Of a stretch of DNA of 60,793 bases, positions 25,673 to 35,731 are shown in pieces. The notes beneath the pieces are model-generated. The model searched no databases. It worked only from the letters and a program-made list of their open reading frames with translations, and was not told where the DNA came from. Where the stretch lies: the NCBI GenBank assembly GCA_021296095.1, contig JAGWBB010000074.1:1-60793 (forward strand), in the 5' to 3' direction. The position numbers and the translations under genes were made by a program. The stretch's first letter is position 1. Each line of letters starts with the position of its first letter. The DNA comes from Desulfurellaceae bacterium. GTDB lineage: Bacteria; Desulfobacterota; Binatia; Bin18.

Positions 25673-26044
25673 TCACAGCTGGTAGCGCCGGGTCAGGTAG
25701 TAGTGGACGAGTTCCTGTTCATCCGGCCTGCCCGCGCAGTCGGCGCCCTGACTCCCCGGACATAAGACCTGGATATGCTCATCGTCGGGCGTGCCCGGCT
25801 TGGCGTCCGCATCCCGGGCTTCGAGGCTGTTCTTGAGGCTCTGGGCGCGGGTCCGATCCAACTCCCCGCGCTGGATGGGACACGAGGAACAGACGAGCTT
25901 TTTGAAGGTGAGAGCCTTGCCCTGGGTGTAGGCGTCCCGGGGGCTGATGCCGCCGGCCGTCGTAATAGAGCCCGAGGTAAAGGCCGTCCCCGGCAAGAAG
26001 CTCCCTACGATGACCAAGGCCAGCAAACCGATACAATATTTCAT
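25673..26044 (-). CDS. Small exported protein with a CxxC motif
   Basis: 123 aa from ATG 26044 behind GGAGAGAGGGA. Signal peptide MKYCIGLLALVIVGSFLPG. The mature part has KLVCSSCPIQRGELDRTRAQ, a second Cys pair in VLCPGSQGADCAG and a charged end DEQELVHYYLTRRYQL. The CxxC lacks a following His, so it is not a c-type haem site; a metal or disulfide role is possible. First gene of a two-gene operon with the outer-membrane barrel. I do not recognise the family. Confidence 0.65.
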   Translation of the reverse strand: MKYCIGLLALVIVGSFLPGTAFTSGSITTAGGISPRDAYTQGKALTFKKLVCSSCPIQRGELDRTRAQSLKNSLEARDADAKPGTPDDEHIQVLCPGSQGADCAGRPDEQELVHYYLTRRYQL

Positions 26045-26245
26045 GATTCCCTCTCTCCTCTCCTGACATTCTTGCAAACTCTTAACGCGTCTGGAGTTAT
26101 AGGACAATACACATACCTACATTTACTCTGTATGTAAGATGAACAGCACACGCTTACCCGTCCCGGGACGGGGCAGCAGCCTCGCAGTCGGGTCAGAGGA
26201 GACGACATCGCACGGACCGGCTTCGTAGGATTGAGTCGCGCCGGT

Positions 26246-29200
26246 CTATCTCTCGGCCCAGCCCCCCAGGAGCATTCTGGCCTGCTGCAAATCCGCGGTG
26301 TCCAGCCCGGGGGCAAACCACCCGGACACCTCCGCGAGCAGCTGCCGTGCCTCAGCCGTTTTGTTCTGGGTCTGCCACAGCCGGCCCAGGCTCATGGCCG
26401 CCCGTAGCTCCAAAGACTTGGCCCGCTGTCTCCGGGCCGTCTCGGTCGCCCGCTGAAAACACACCTCAGCGGCGGACGTCTGGCGAGGGGTGCCCGTGTG
26501 GTCTTCGCGCGCGAGCAGGCACTCGCCCCTGCGCCGGTGTAGCTCGGCCTCATAGAAGCGCTCCCCGTGCTCTTCGACGGCCTGCAAGGCTTGGTCGAGG
26601 CTGTGCAGGGCGGCGTCCACCCGGCCCGTTTTGTCCTGCACCTCGGCCACCAGAGACAGAAAATACGGACGCAGCAACTCTGAGCCGGTCGCCTGCCAGG
26701 CGGCCAGTCCGTCTTCCAGCTGCGCCAAGCCGTCACCGGCCGGCGTCTGCATTGCCGTAGCCCAGCCCTGCAGCATCCGACCCATCGCCAACCAGTGGGG
26801 AAAGCCGTGTTTCTGGGACATGGCCACTGCGGCCGCAGCCGTGGCGTGGCTGGCCGACAGGTCGCCCCGCATCTGGTGCAACATGGCCAGCCAATTGTGG
26901 GCTGCGGCGAGGCTGTGGGGGAGGCCGTGGGCGGCGTCCAGGGCTTGCTGGCACTGGCGCAGAGCCTGGTCGGGATAGCCGAGCGCCCACACAGTCAAGG
27001 CGTTGTAAAACAGACACACCACCTTGGGATCGGAACCGTAGCGAAAGGCCAGGCTACGGTGGGTATCGGGCTGGTAGAGGGCAATCGCGTGTTCGAGATG
27101 CTCGCGGGCCAGGCCGAACTCACCCAGCCAGAACAAGGTGTTGCCGCACGCCCGGTGGACTTCGATCAGCGAGGCCGGATCGGGCAGACTGGAGGTCATC
27201 GACAGCAGCTGTTCGCCGAGTTCCCGGGCGGTGTGGAGTTCGCCCCGCATCTCATGGACCATCCACAGCCCGCGCAGGGCGGAAAACGCGCGGGACGGCT
27301 GACCAACCTGGTGGCCCAGTTCTTGGGCCCGGACGTAGGTGTCTTTGACCTCCGGGTCGGCATAGCCCTTGGTGGCAATCAGGCCGGGTCCACGCGTGGT
27401 GTGGAAATCCAGCTCGTGTTCGGCTCGCTCGGCTCCCTCGGGCAGGGATTTGAGCAGGGCCAAGCCCTGGCCCAGGTGTTCGACCGCTTCGACATAGGCC
27501 GAGCGTTCAAACGCACGTTGACCGGCACGTTTCCAGTAGTCGAGCGCCGCTTGCTGCAGACCCGCCTGGGTATAGTGGTGGGCAATCAGCTCGGGCTGGG
27601 TTTCGGCCGTCTCAGGAAAACGTTTCTCCAGGACGCGGGCAATATGGGCGTGCAGTTCGAGGCGCTGGCTTTTGAGCAGGGACTGATAGGCCGCGTCCTG
27701 AATCAGGGCGTGTTTGAAGACCCAGCGGGGGTGCGACGGCTCTCCCCGGCGGGAGATGATCTCGGCGACCGCCAGTCGCTCCAGACCGTGCTGCAAGGAC
27801 TGGTCGTCGAGCGACCATACGGCCCGCATCACCTCGTGGGGAAAAGCACGGCCCAGGGCGGCACCGAGCTGGGCGACCTCTTTGGCCGGGCCGAGCTGGT
27901 CGAGGCGGGCCATCAGCAGGTCGTGCAGGGTGGCCGGAATGGCCAGGTCAGGCGTCTGAGACGCGGACAAAGAGGATGATTCGGCGTCCAGCACCATCGT
28001 GGTCAGTTCTTCAATGAACAGCGGAATGCCGTCGGTCTTATCCAGAATCTGTGCGACGAGGGCATGTGGCAGGCCCCGATCGCCGGCCAACTCGGCGATC
28101 AGCTGGGCCGCCTGTTGGCGTTCGAGACGGCCCAGGCTGAGCTGTTTCATGTGCGGGCGCATAGTCCAGGCCGGCGTAAAATCAGACCGAAAGGTCAGGA
28201 CGACCAGCAGACGGGCGCCGGCAACCCGGTCAATCAGGACTTGGAGCAGATCCAGGGTCGAAGGGTCGGCCCACTGGATATCTTCCCACACGACCAGCAG
28301 CGGGCCTCTAGCGGCCTGTTGCAGCAGTCCGGCGACAATGGCCTGCTGGGTGCGCTGCTTCTGGCGCTGGGGGCTTCCCTGCCAGGCCGTATAGCGCTCG
28401 TCCAGCGGGATAGACAGCAGGGCTGCCAGCAGCGGGACGACTTCCTGGCGGCCAAAGGGGTGATCGGCCAGCAGGGTTTCCAGCCGGAGGAGCCTGTCGG
28501 CAGGCCGTTCCTCCGGCCCGGTCTGGATCTGGCGCTGGAAATACTCGATCTGGGGGTAGAAGGCGCTGTGCTGGAAGTGGTCCGAACAGCGAAATTCGAG
28601 TTCGGTGCCGCCCTCGGTCGGGATGACGGGATTTCCCGATGCCGGGCTCTCCGCTCAGCAGCACAACCTGGCCGGAGGCGTTCCTGGCCTTACGCCAACT
28701 GTCGAGCAATGCCGCCAGGGTCTCCTGGCGGCCGACCATGGGCGACAGGCCGCGGCGGACCGCAGCCCGAAAGCGATCCCGCGCGCCGCTCTCACGCAGG
28801 ACTTGATACACCGCTATCGGCTTGGACAGGCCGCGCAGCGGACGCTCGCCGAGCGCCCGCCACTCACACAGCCCCTCAACCAGACGGGCCGTCGCCCCGC
28901 TGATGACGACCGTATCGGGACGGGCCAGATTTTGGGGGTCTCGCCCAGCGCCAGCCGCTCGTGTCGCCCGGCACCGCCCATTTCCCCGACCACCACCTGA
29001 CCGGTATGAATGCCGACCCGCACCCGCAACGGTCGGGCGGCCTGCCTGAGCAGGGGCGAATCCTGGACCGCCCCGACGATGCGCAGGCCGGCCCGCACGG
29101 CCTGGATCGCGTCGTCCTCATGAGCGACCGGATGACCGAAATAGACCAGCAGCCCATCGCCCAGGTATTGGGCGATATAGCCGGCAAAGCCGGCCACCAC

Positions 29201-29425
29201 CTCTGCACACAGCTCCTGATAGCTGCGGATGACATCGCGCAGCTCTTCGGGGTCCAGTTGCTCGGCCAGGCGGGTGGACCCCACCACATCGCAGAACAGG
29301 ACGGTCAGCTGACGCCGCTCAGCCGCCGGGCGAGCCATCCCGGACACGGGCGTCAGGGCGGTGCCACACTGATCGCAAAACCTGGCCGCCGAGCGATTGT
29401 GGGTTCCACACTGGGGGCAGCGCAT
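26246..29425 (-). pseudogene. Class III cyclase / AAA ATPase / TPR regulator with two frameshifts
   Basis: One gene of about 1,060 codons is spread over three frames. Part 1 (from ATG 29425): double-zinc ribbon MRCPQCGTHNRSAARFCDQCG and a class III cyclase domain with both metal Asp positions (LTVLFCDVVGST; YLGDGLLVYFGHP), up to LALGETPK. Part 2 resumes with LARPDTVVISGATARLVEG and the Walker A GEPGIGKSR. Part 3 starts around TELEFRCSDHFQHSAFYP and continues through Walker B (LLVVWEDIQWADPST) and about 12 TPR-like repeats to 26246. At each break several conserved residues are absent (a missing stretch like LAARLQ after GETPN, and about seven after GKSR). Such cyclase-AAA-TPR proteins are signalling ATPases. 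A MFS gene precedes it by 21 bp. Confidence 0.85.
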
Positions 29426-29446
29426 TAATCCTCTTCCTTCGGACGA

Positions 29447-30610
29447 TTACGACGGACTGAGGGGCACCGAAGCCAGAAAGCGCGGCAGGGCACAGGCCGT
29501 CAGCCCGAGCGGAACGGCCAGCACAAGCGCCGCCCCAAAGACGTGGATCTGCTCGGTGACATAGCCGCCCAGCCAGGGGCCGAGGACAATGCCGATGCTG
29601 AAGGCAACGTTGTAGAAACCAAACGCCTTGCCGGCCTGGCCGTGGCTCAGCCCATCGGCAATCAGCGGCATGGACGGAGCCAGGGCGGCCGACAGGGCGA
29701 TGATCACAGCCAAGGCCAGGACGAGGAGCGCCTGCGACTCCAGGGTCAAAAACAGGCTCGGAATCAAGACAGCGGACGCGAGCAGACCCAGGATCATCGG
29801 TTCCTGGCGTCCGCGGCGGTCTGACCAGGCGCCGATCAGGGGTTGGCAAATCAGGGCTGCAGCGCCCCAGGCTGCAAACAACACCCCGATCTCCTGGCGC
29901 GACCAGCCGATCTGGGCCAGCTGGAGCGGAAGCAGCATCTCAATCGCGCCCAGCGCCGCGCAGCTTACCAGAATGACCAGACAGGCACTGGTCAGACGGG
30001 ACGACAAGAGCTGGCGCAGGGACGCCAGCGAGAGGGGCGGGTCATGCTCGGCTGGGGATTCGGTCGCCGCCATCCGGTCCGGAATGACAAAAAAGGCCAG
30101 AACGGCCAGGACAAAAGGCAGGACGGCAAAATACATGAACGGCTCGCGGGCCTGACCAAAACTGCCCAGCGCCGGCCCGCCAATCGCTCCCAGACTGAAG
30201 GCGATGGGCACGATGCTCATTTCCAGCCCGCGCTGGTCTTTATCCGCCAGACGGGCGGCCAGCGGCAGGGTCGCCGCCCAGGTTGCCGAGGCGGCCGCCC
30301 CCTGGGCCAGCCGACACAGCAGCAGGGGCCAAAAGCTCGACGCCATCGAAAACGCTACCGCAGTCAGGCCCAGCGCCAGCATTCCGGCCGTCAGCCACAG
30401 GCGCTCTCCGACCCGATCAACCACATAGCCAAAGGGCAGATACAGCAGCAGGGAGATCAGGCCATACGAGGCGTAAAAGATGCCGGCCCAGGTTTCGGTC
30501 AGCCCCAACTCCCGAGCCATAGACGGCAGCATGGGAATAATCAGGGTATAGCCGACCGAGTCGGCAAACATGATGGCGGCGGCAAGGGCCAACACAAACC
30601 AGCGTGACAT
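29447..30610 (-). CDS. MFS transporter
   Basis: 387 aa with twelve hydrophobic segments. The N-terminal half has FADSVGYTLIIPMLPSMARELGL and the MFS A-motif region GYVVDRVGERLWLTAGM; the second half repeats a weaker version (WGAAALICQPLIGAWSDRRGRQEP). This is the drug:proton antiporter-like branch. Substrate unknown. ATG 30610 faces the divergent SDR genes; the cyclase regulator follows on the same strand, so the two may be co-transcribed. Confidence 0.85.
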   Translation of the reverse strand: MSRWFVLALAAAIMFADSVGYTLIIPMLPSMARELGLTETWAGIFYASYGLISLLLYLPFGYVVDRVGERLWLTAGMLALGLTAVAFSMASSFWPLLLCRLAQGAAASATWAATLPLAARLADKDQRGLEMSIVPIAFSLGAIGGPALGSFGQAREPFMYFAVLPFVLAVLAFFVIPDRMAATESPAEHDPPLSLASLRQLLSSRLTSACLVILVSCAALGAIEMLLPLQLAQIGWSRQEIGVLFAAWGAAALICQPLIGAWSDRRGRQEPMILGLLASAVLIPSLFLTLESQALLVLALAVIIALSAALAPSMPLIADGLSHGQAGKAFGFYNVAFSIGIVLGPWLGGYVTEQIHVFGAALVLAVPLGLTACALPRFLASVPLSPS

Positions 30611-30798
30611 GGAATCCGTTTCATGCGCCCGTCACGGGCGGGAACTCAGGCCATGTGTTTTCCCGGCCTCGGGCAATGACGGGACCGGGCGGGCGTCGCC
30701 GGCCATGATACGCCACCAGCGTGGCGGAAGAAATGGGGTCGGCCTTGCCAAGCGGCGGGCGGCGTGTCTATATCCAGACCCACTAAGGAGGACCGTGC

Positions 30799-31566
30799 AT
30801 GGCAGGATTACTGAGCGGAAAAGTCGCGCTGGTCACCGGCGGCAGCACCGGGATCGGCAGAGCCTCGGCACTGACCTTTGCCCGGGAAGGGGCGCAGGTC
30901 GTGGTCGCCGACGTGGTTGAAGACAAGGCCAAGGAGACGGTGCGACTCATCAAGGAAGCGGGCGGCGAGGCCCGCTGCATCAAAACCGACGTGACCCGGG
31001 CGGCCGAAGTCGAGGCCATGGTCCGCTTTACTCTCGACGCCTATGGCCGGCTCGACTGTGCCCATAATAATGCCGGCATTGAGGGGACGGTCAGCAATAC
31101 GGCCGAGTACGCCGAGGCGGACTGGGACCGCGTTATTGGGGTCAATCTGACCGGGGTGTGGTTGTGCATGAAGTATGAAATTCCGCCCATGCTCGAGCAG
31201 GGCGGCGGAGCCATCGTCAACACCGCCTCGGGAGCCGGCCTGATCGGCGCTCCGGGCATGCCGGCCTATGTGGCCAGCAAGCACGGCGTGGTCGGCCTGA
31301 GCAAAACCGCCGCCCTGGAATACGCCAAGGCCGGTATTCGGGTCAACGCCATGTGCCCGGGGGTCATCGAAACCCCCATGGTCGAGCGTCTGACGGGCGG
31401 TAATCCGGGCATGATGGAAGGCTTTGTCGCCATCCATCCGGTTGGCCGGGCCGGCCAGCCCCAGGAAATCGCCGAAGCCGTGGTGTGGCTGTGCTCGGAC
31501 GCGGCCTCGTTCGTCACCGGCCACGCCATGTCGGTCGAAATAGGGAGGAGGACATGCCAGGATTAG
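30799..31566 (+). CDS. SDR-family NAD(P)-dependent oxidoreductase, first of a tandem pair (altered C-terminus)
   Basis: 255 aa classical SDR: cofactor loop TGGSTGIGRA, NNAG, catalytic Ser in NTASGAGL and YVASK. Start ATG 30799 after AAGGAGGACCG. Compared with its neighbour the protein ends abnormally: SFVTGHAMSVE is followed by IGRRTCQD instead of the usual DGGLVVQ end. The DNA reads TCGGTCGA and then directly AATAGGGAGGAGG, as if about 20 nt containing the last codons and the stop had been removed, so the frame runs 13 bases into the next gene. Activity is probably unaffected. Likely substrate a hydroxyacyl or alcohol compound; undefined. Confidence 0.85.
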   Translation: MAGLLSGKVALVTGGSTGIGRASALTFAREGAQVVVADVVEDKAKETVRLIKEAGGEARCIKTDVTRAAEVEAMVRFTLDAYGRLDCAHNNAGIEGTVSNTAEYAEADWDRVIGVNLTGVWLCMKYEIPPMLEQGGGAIVNTASGAGLIGAPGMPAYVASKHGVVGLSKTAALEYAKAGIRVNAMCPGVIETPMVERLTGGNPGMMEGFVAIHPVGRAGQPQEIAEAVVWLCSDAASFVTGHAMSVEIGRRTCQD

Positions 31567-32315
31567 TCACCGCCAAGGTTGCGCTGGTCACCGGCGGGGG
31601 GTCGGGCATCGGCCGGGCGACGGCCCTGACCTTTGCCCGGGAAGGAGCGCAGGTTGTGGTATCCGATGTCGTGGCCGAGGCCGGCCAGGAGACTGTGCGG
31701 CTGATTGCCGAGGCCGGAGGCGAGGCGCGCTTTGTGGCCGCCGACGTGTCCCGTGCAGCCGAGGTTGAGGCGCTTGTCGCCGGCTGTGTTGAGGCCTACG
31801 GGCGGCTCGACTGCGCCCATAATAACGCCGGCATCGAGGGGCCGGGCGCTCAGACGGTTGACTATGACGAGGCCGCCTGGGAGCGAGTCATTGCCATCAA
31901 CCTGACCGGGGTGTGGTTGTGCATGAAGTACGAGATCCCCGAGATGCTGAAACACGGCCGCGGCGCCATTGTGAATACCTCGTCGGCGGCCGGCCTGTTG
32001 GGCTTTCGGGGCGGCTCGGCCTATGTCGCCAGCAAACACGGTGTGCTGGGCCTGACCAAAACCGCCGCCCTGGAATACGCCAAGGCCGGCCTGCGGGTCA
32101 ATGCGGTGTGCCCCGGCGCCATCGATACCCCAATGATGGGACGCATCACCGGCCATAAGCCGCAGCGGGCCGAACGCATGGCGGCCAGCGAACCGGTCGG
32201 GCGTATGGGCAGCCCCCAGGAAATCGCCGAGGCGGTGGTGTGGCTGTGCTCGGACGCGGCCTCGTTCGTGACCGGCCACGCCATGTCGGTCGATGGCGGG
32301 CTGGTCGTGCAGTAG
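31554..32315 (+). CDS. SDR-family NAD(P)-dependent oxidoreductase, second of a tandem pair
   Basis: 253 aa from ATG 31554, preceded by GGGAGGAGGAC. Complete classical SDR: TGGGSGIGRAT, NNAGIEG, NTSSAAGLLG, YVASKHGVLGLTKTAALEYAKAG, CPGAIDTPM and the normal end MSVDGGLVVQ. Closely similar to the preceding gene over its whole length, so the pair arose by tandem duplication. The two may form a hetero-oligomer or act on related substrates. Confidence 0.9.
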   Translation: MPGLVTAKVALVTGGGSGIGRATALTFAREGAQVVVSDVVAEAGQETVRLIAEAGGEARFVAADVSRAAEVEALVAGCVEAYGRLDCAHNNAGIEGPGAQTVDYDEAAWERVIAINLTGVWLCMKYEIPEMLKHGRGAIVNTSSAAGLLGFRGGSAYVASKHGVLGLTKTAALEYAKAGLRVNAVCPGAIDTPMMGRITGHKPQRAERMAASEPVGRMGSPQEIAEAVVWLCSDAASFVTGHAMSVDGGLVVQ

Positions 32316-32319
32316 CGCC

Positions 32320-33109
32320 CTACTGACCGACCCAGAGCAGCGTCGCACAGCCCAGCGCCCAGCAGTAGTAGGCAAACGGCGACAGACTCCGAGCCTTGCG
32401 GAATGCTGGCGTAGCCGACCCCGGCCGCGACCAGGCTGCCGAGCGCGTACGAGGCCACATCAATCCCGCCGACCACGTCTTCCCAGTGCGACACGAGTTG
32501 CAGGCCAAAAGCGCCGCCAACGGCCGGGATGGACAGCAAAAATGAATAGCGGACCAGCAGCTCACGCTCCAAGCCGAGGAAGACCCCGGTCGCAATCGTG
32601 CTTCCTGATCGGGACAGACCCGGGATAAGCGCCAGCCCCTGGGCCAGTCCGATCAACACCGAGTCGCGCACGCGCATCTCGGCCAGGCTTCGACCCGACG
32701 GCCGTACCCTGTCGGTGGTAAACAACAAGCCGCCGGTGACCAGCAGGGCCAGCCCGGCGGCGTGCGGATCGCTGAACAGGGCCTCAAAGTGCTGACGAAA
32801 GCTGAGACCGATGAGCAGAGTCGGGACGGAGCCGGTTGCCAGCAGCCCCAGCAGACGCCGCGATCTTGCAGCCTGGGGATGGTGGGAGGACACGCACGAC
32901 ACAGCCAGGAGATACAGGTCGTGCCGAAAATAGACACACACCGCAGCCAGCGTACCCAGGTGGAGGGCCGCGTCGAGCAGCACGCCGGGTTGAGAGAAGC
33001 CGGGGATGCTGTGCTGGGCCACCACCAGATGGCCCGAGCTGCTGACCGGCAGGAACTCGGTCAAGCCTTGCAGCAGGCCGAGCAACACCACCGGCAGGCT
33101 GGACGGCAC
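32320..33109 (-). CDS. uppP: Undecaprenyl-diphosphatase UppP (BacA), frameshift near C-terminus
   Basis: Recycles the lipid carrier of cell-wall synthesis by removing a phosphate from undecaprenyl pyrophosphate. Start GTG 33109 after AGGGAGA. Family motifs are LLQGLTEFLPVSSSGHL (catalytic Glu) and ALIPGLSRSGSTIATG. The main frame is good to about 32395 (GVGYASI). The correct C-terminal helix then continues in another frame: FRKARSLSPFAYYCWALGCATLLWVGQ, stop 32320. Five to seven residues of the last loop are missing at the junction, consistent with a deletion of about 14-20 nt. Without the shift the frame reads on across the antisense of the SDR gene to 32021, which is not real coding sequence. 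Confidence 0.85.
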
Positions 33110-33134
33110 CGGCGTCTCCCTGTGAGTCGGGCCC

Positions 33135-34337
33135 TCAGACCGAAAAGATGTGGATGGAGGCTGCCGCGTTTTCTCCGCCCAGCACTCCACCGCCGTTTTC
33201 GGTCAGCCCCACCCGCGCGCCGGATACCTGGCGTTGCTCGGCCTGACCGCGCAACTGCCAGAAGATTTCGGCGATCTGAGCGACTCCGGTGGCACCCACC
33301 GGATGCCCCTTTGCCAGTAGGCCGCCGCTGGGGTTGACCGGCAGGCGGCCGCCCAGGGACGTGACGCCATCGGCAACCAGCTGACCGCCCCGGCCCGGCT
33401 CGCACAGCCCCAACTCCTCGTACACCAGCAGCTCGGCCGGCGCCGTGGCGTCGTGCACCTCAACCACGTCGAGATCGTCCGGTCCGAGTCCGGCCATGGC
33501 GTAGGCTTTGTTGGCCACCTTGGCCACAATGCCGGGCGCGTGGGGGTCGTGTTCCTGGCTCGAGCCGAGCGTCGACGCTCTGACAAAGACCGGTGTGGAC
33601 GTCAGCTGTCGGGCTTTGGCGGCCGTGGTGACGATGACCGCAGCCGCCCCGTCGCCGATCGGCGAACACATCATCCGGGTCAGCGGCTCGGCAATCAGCG
33701 GGGCGGCCAGGACCTCTTCGACCGTGCGCGGCGTCTGGTACTGGGCGTGCGGATTGAGGCTGCCGTTGGTGTGATTTTTGGCCGCAATCCCGGCGTAGTG
33801 CTCTTTGGTCGTCCCATACTCGTCCATGTGGCGGCGGGCCAGATTGGCGTAATAGTCCATGAACACACTGCGGGATTGGCCCGCTCCGACACTCTGCTCG
33901 CCGCTCATTTCGCGTGCAAACGCGTCGGCCTGCTCCAGGTCGATAGCGCTACCGATGGCCTCGAAGGTGCGGCGCTTTTCGGCATGGAAGAGCTTCTCCA
34001 TGCCCAGCGCCAGGACCGTGTCATACATGCCCGAGGCCACGTACAGCCAGGCCAGATGGAACGCGGTGGACGAACTCGCACACGCGTTTTCGGTATTAAT
34101 CACCGGAATGCCGCCGATCCCCATCTCGCGCAACACAACCTGGCCGCGAATGCACTCCTGGCCGGTGATCAGGCCGGCCACCGCGTTGCCGACCGCAGCG
34201 GCTTGCAGCGCCTGGGGTTCGATACCGGCCGTGCGCAGGGCGTGGTCAACGGCCTCCCGAGCCAGATCCTTCATGCTCCGATCAATATATTTCCCAAAAC
34301 GGGTCATGCCCGCGCCAACGACGGCGACCTCTCGCAT
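33135..34337 (-). CDS. Thiolase-family protein (SCP2/acetyl-CoA C-acyltransferase type)
   Basis: 400 aa from ATG 34337 after AGGAGGGACAT. The nucleophile Cys is in VINTENACASSSTAFHLAW; HDATAPAELLVYEELGLCE and NPSGGLLAKGHPVGATGVAQIAEI carry the conserved His residues. The C-terminal GGGVLGGENAAASIHIF is the degenerate fourth motif seen in SCP-x-like thiolases, where the usual CxG is replaced by GGG, so these often act as lipid-transfer-like or side-chain thiolases. It is 25 bp upstream of uppP on the same strand. Confidence 0.88.
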   Translation of the reverse strand: MREVAVVGAGMTRFGKYIDRSMKDLAREAVDHALRTAGIEPQALQAAAVGNAVAGLITGQECIRGQVVLREMGIGGIPVINTENACASSSTAFHLAWLYVASGMYDTVLALGMEKLFHAEKRRTFEAIGSAIDLEQADAFAREMSGEQSVGAGQSRSVFMDYYANLARRHMDEYGTTKEHYAGIAAKNHTNGSLNPHAQYQTPRTVEEVLAAPLIAEPLTRMMCSPIGDGAAAVIVTTAAKARQLTSTPVFVRASTLGSSQEHDPHAPGIVAKVANKAYAMAGLGPDDLDVVEVHDATAPAELLVYEELGLCEPGRGGQLVADGVTSLGGRLPVNPSGGLLAKGHPVGATGVAQIAEIFWQLRGQAEQRQVSGARVGLTENGGGVLGGENAAASIHIFSV

Positions 34338-34484
34338 ATGTCCCTCCTGTCCAAAGGGAATCGTCATCTCCCCTGGATAGCTTTTGTCATCACAATTACC
34401 CTTTGCTCAATCTTCGCCAATGCGCTCCAACGTGCTAGGCTGGGCAGCTTAGCAGGCAGGACAGCAAACGCAAAGGAGACCGGT

Positions 34485-34715
34485 ATGGAAGACGCACTGG
34501 CGGTGGTGGGGAATTGGATCGGTTTACTCAAGGCGGCCAAGTTTGCCGTGGCCGAGGTCAACCGCGACTGTGAGGAACGTGTCGCTGCCGGCAGCACCGA
34601 GGCCGCAGACGAGTTCCGCCACGACCTCGATACGGTCTTTGAAACCCTGAGCGCCCTGATCGTCGGTCTGGAGGAGCAGGCAGAAGTCCTGGAAGACGAG
34701 TTGGAAGACGACTGA
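34485..34715 (+). CDS. Small acidic protein, unknown
   Basis: 76 aa, ATG 34485 with AAGGAGA seven bases upstream. Sequence is mostly helical and ends with an acidic run (EEQAEVLEDELEDD). No known domain is recognised. It stands alone between the divergent thiolase gene and the convergent gspK gene. Confidence 0.6.
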   Translation: MEDALAVVGNWIGLLKAAKFAVAEVNRDCEERVAAGSTEAADEFRHDLDTVFETLSALIVGLEEQAEVLEDELEDD

Positions 34716-34759
34716 GGGGTGGGCTTTAGACCCCGGACGGCTCGGGCCCGGAACGGCTC

Positions 34760-34783
34760 AAAAGGGAATTACGATTCCCTTTT
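34760..34783. terminator. Terminator hairpin at the end of gspK
   Basis: AAAAGGGAAT (34760-34769) and ATTCCCTTTT (34774-34783) form a perfect 10-bp stem with loop TACG. A-runs on one side and T-runs on the other make it usable in both directions for the convergent small-protein gene and gspK, whose stop codon lies in it. The stem sequence is related to the longer palindrome at 36424-36476. Confidence 0.65.
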
Positions 34784-35731
34784 CCAATCCTGCCAGCGCA
34801 GGAGGCGAAAGCGGCCAGCCCCAGTCCGTTCGACCACCCCCGCTACCCGCCGCGTCACCTCGCTCTCATCCACAAAGCCCACACTCTCGATGGTCATCAC
34901 GCTCGGCGGGCTCAGACTGCCCGGACTCTGGCCATAGGCGACCAGCAGGCTGGAGGCGTCGGGTCCAGACATCTCGGACCGCTGCTGGACAAGCTCGGCG
35001 GCTTCCTCGGCTCCGATGCCTAAAATCGCCTGCAAAACTACCGGACCGGCTGTCATCAGGTTGGTCTTGTCCGCCCCGTCGGCGCCGCGTCGTCCGCCGT
35101 ACACGGTGAAGACATCCGTCAAAACGCGGTCGTACAGCCGGCGGCTGATCCCGCGTACCAGCAGCAGTTCGTCCGGGGTGTCAAACGGACCGTCCTTGGC
35201 CGGATAGGGCAGCGGCAGGCTGAGATAGTAGTCGCTTTCGACCCCATTCAAACGCTCCAGGGGATCTGGATCGCGCCAGTCCAGAATCGCGTCGGTCAGC
35301 GCCTCACCCCACTCGGGCTCAAAGTCGAGATGGGTGAACACCGCCCGCAGGGCGTCCTCGGCAACGGTATTGATGTTGATCTTGCCGCCCTCATCGCTGA
35401 CCCGGACCCGATAGCCACCCGCGCCAAACGTCTCCCTGACCCAGCGTCCGTCCCCCCGCAGCCACACCTCGACCGGCTCGAGCGGAGCAGACGGATCGAG
35501 CGCGCCGGGAGTATTGAGCGCGTCCTGGCCCAGCTGGACCGCCCGCAGAATGGCGTGCAGGGCTCGATGAAAGCCGGCCTGGGCCAGATAATAGGCTCGG
35601 GTTTCCTGCTCGTGGGTCAACGCCGTCAACGCCTCGACCCGCATCGTGCGTGACAGCTCAAAGGCCAGCACCATCAGCGCCATCAGCGCCCACAGCACAA
35701 CCACCAGGACGATGCCCCGCTCGTTTCTCAT
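34769..35731 (-). CDS. gspK: Type II secretion minor pseudopilin GspK
   Basis: 320 aa. Short prepilin leader MRNERGIVLVVVLWALMALMVLAFELSRTMR, unusual hydrophobic helix and large globular domain with SDEGGKININTVAED, LTDAILDWRDPDPLERLNGVESDYYLSLPLPYPAKDGPFDTPDELLLVRG: the calcium-site and helix-hairpin-helix region typical of GspK. GspK caps the pseudopilus tip with GspI and GspJ. ATG 35731 overlaps the gspJ stop. Confidence 0.93.
   Translation of the reverse strand: MRNERGIVLVVVLWALMALMVLAFELSRTMRVEALTALTHEQETRAYYLAQAGFHRALHAILRAVQLGQDALNTPGALDPSAPLEPVEVWLRGDGRWVRETFGAGGYRVRVSDEGGKININTVAEDALRAVFTHLDFEPEWGEALTDAILDWRDPDPLERLNGVESDYYLSLPLPYPAKDGPFDTPDELLLVRGISRRLYDRVLTDVFTVYGGRRGADGADKTNLMTAGPVVLQAILGIGAEEAAELVQQRSEMSGPDASSLLVAYGQSPGSLSPPSVMTIESVGFVDESEVTRRVAGVVERTGAGRFRLLRWQDWKRES

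Noticed and set aside
26795-27979. A 394-codon plus-strand open frame
   Set aside because: Antisense of the TPR part of the cyclase regulator.
32021-32319. C-terminal extension of UppP across the SDR gene
   Set aside because: Continuation after a frameshift; the true last helix lies in another frame and stops at 32320.
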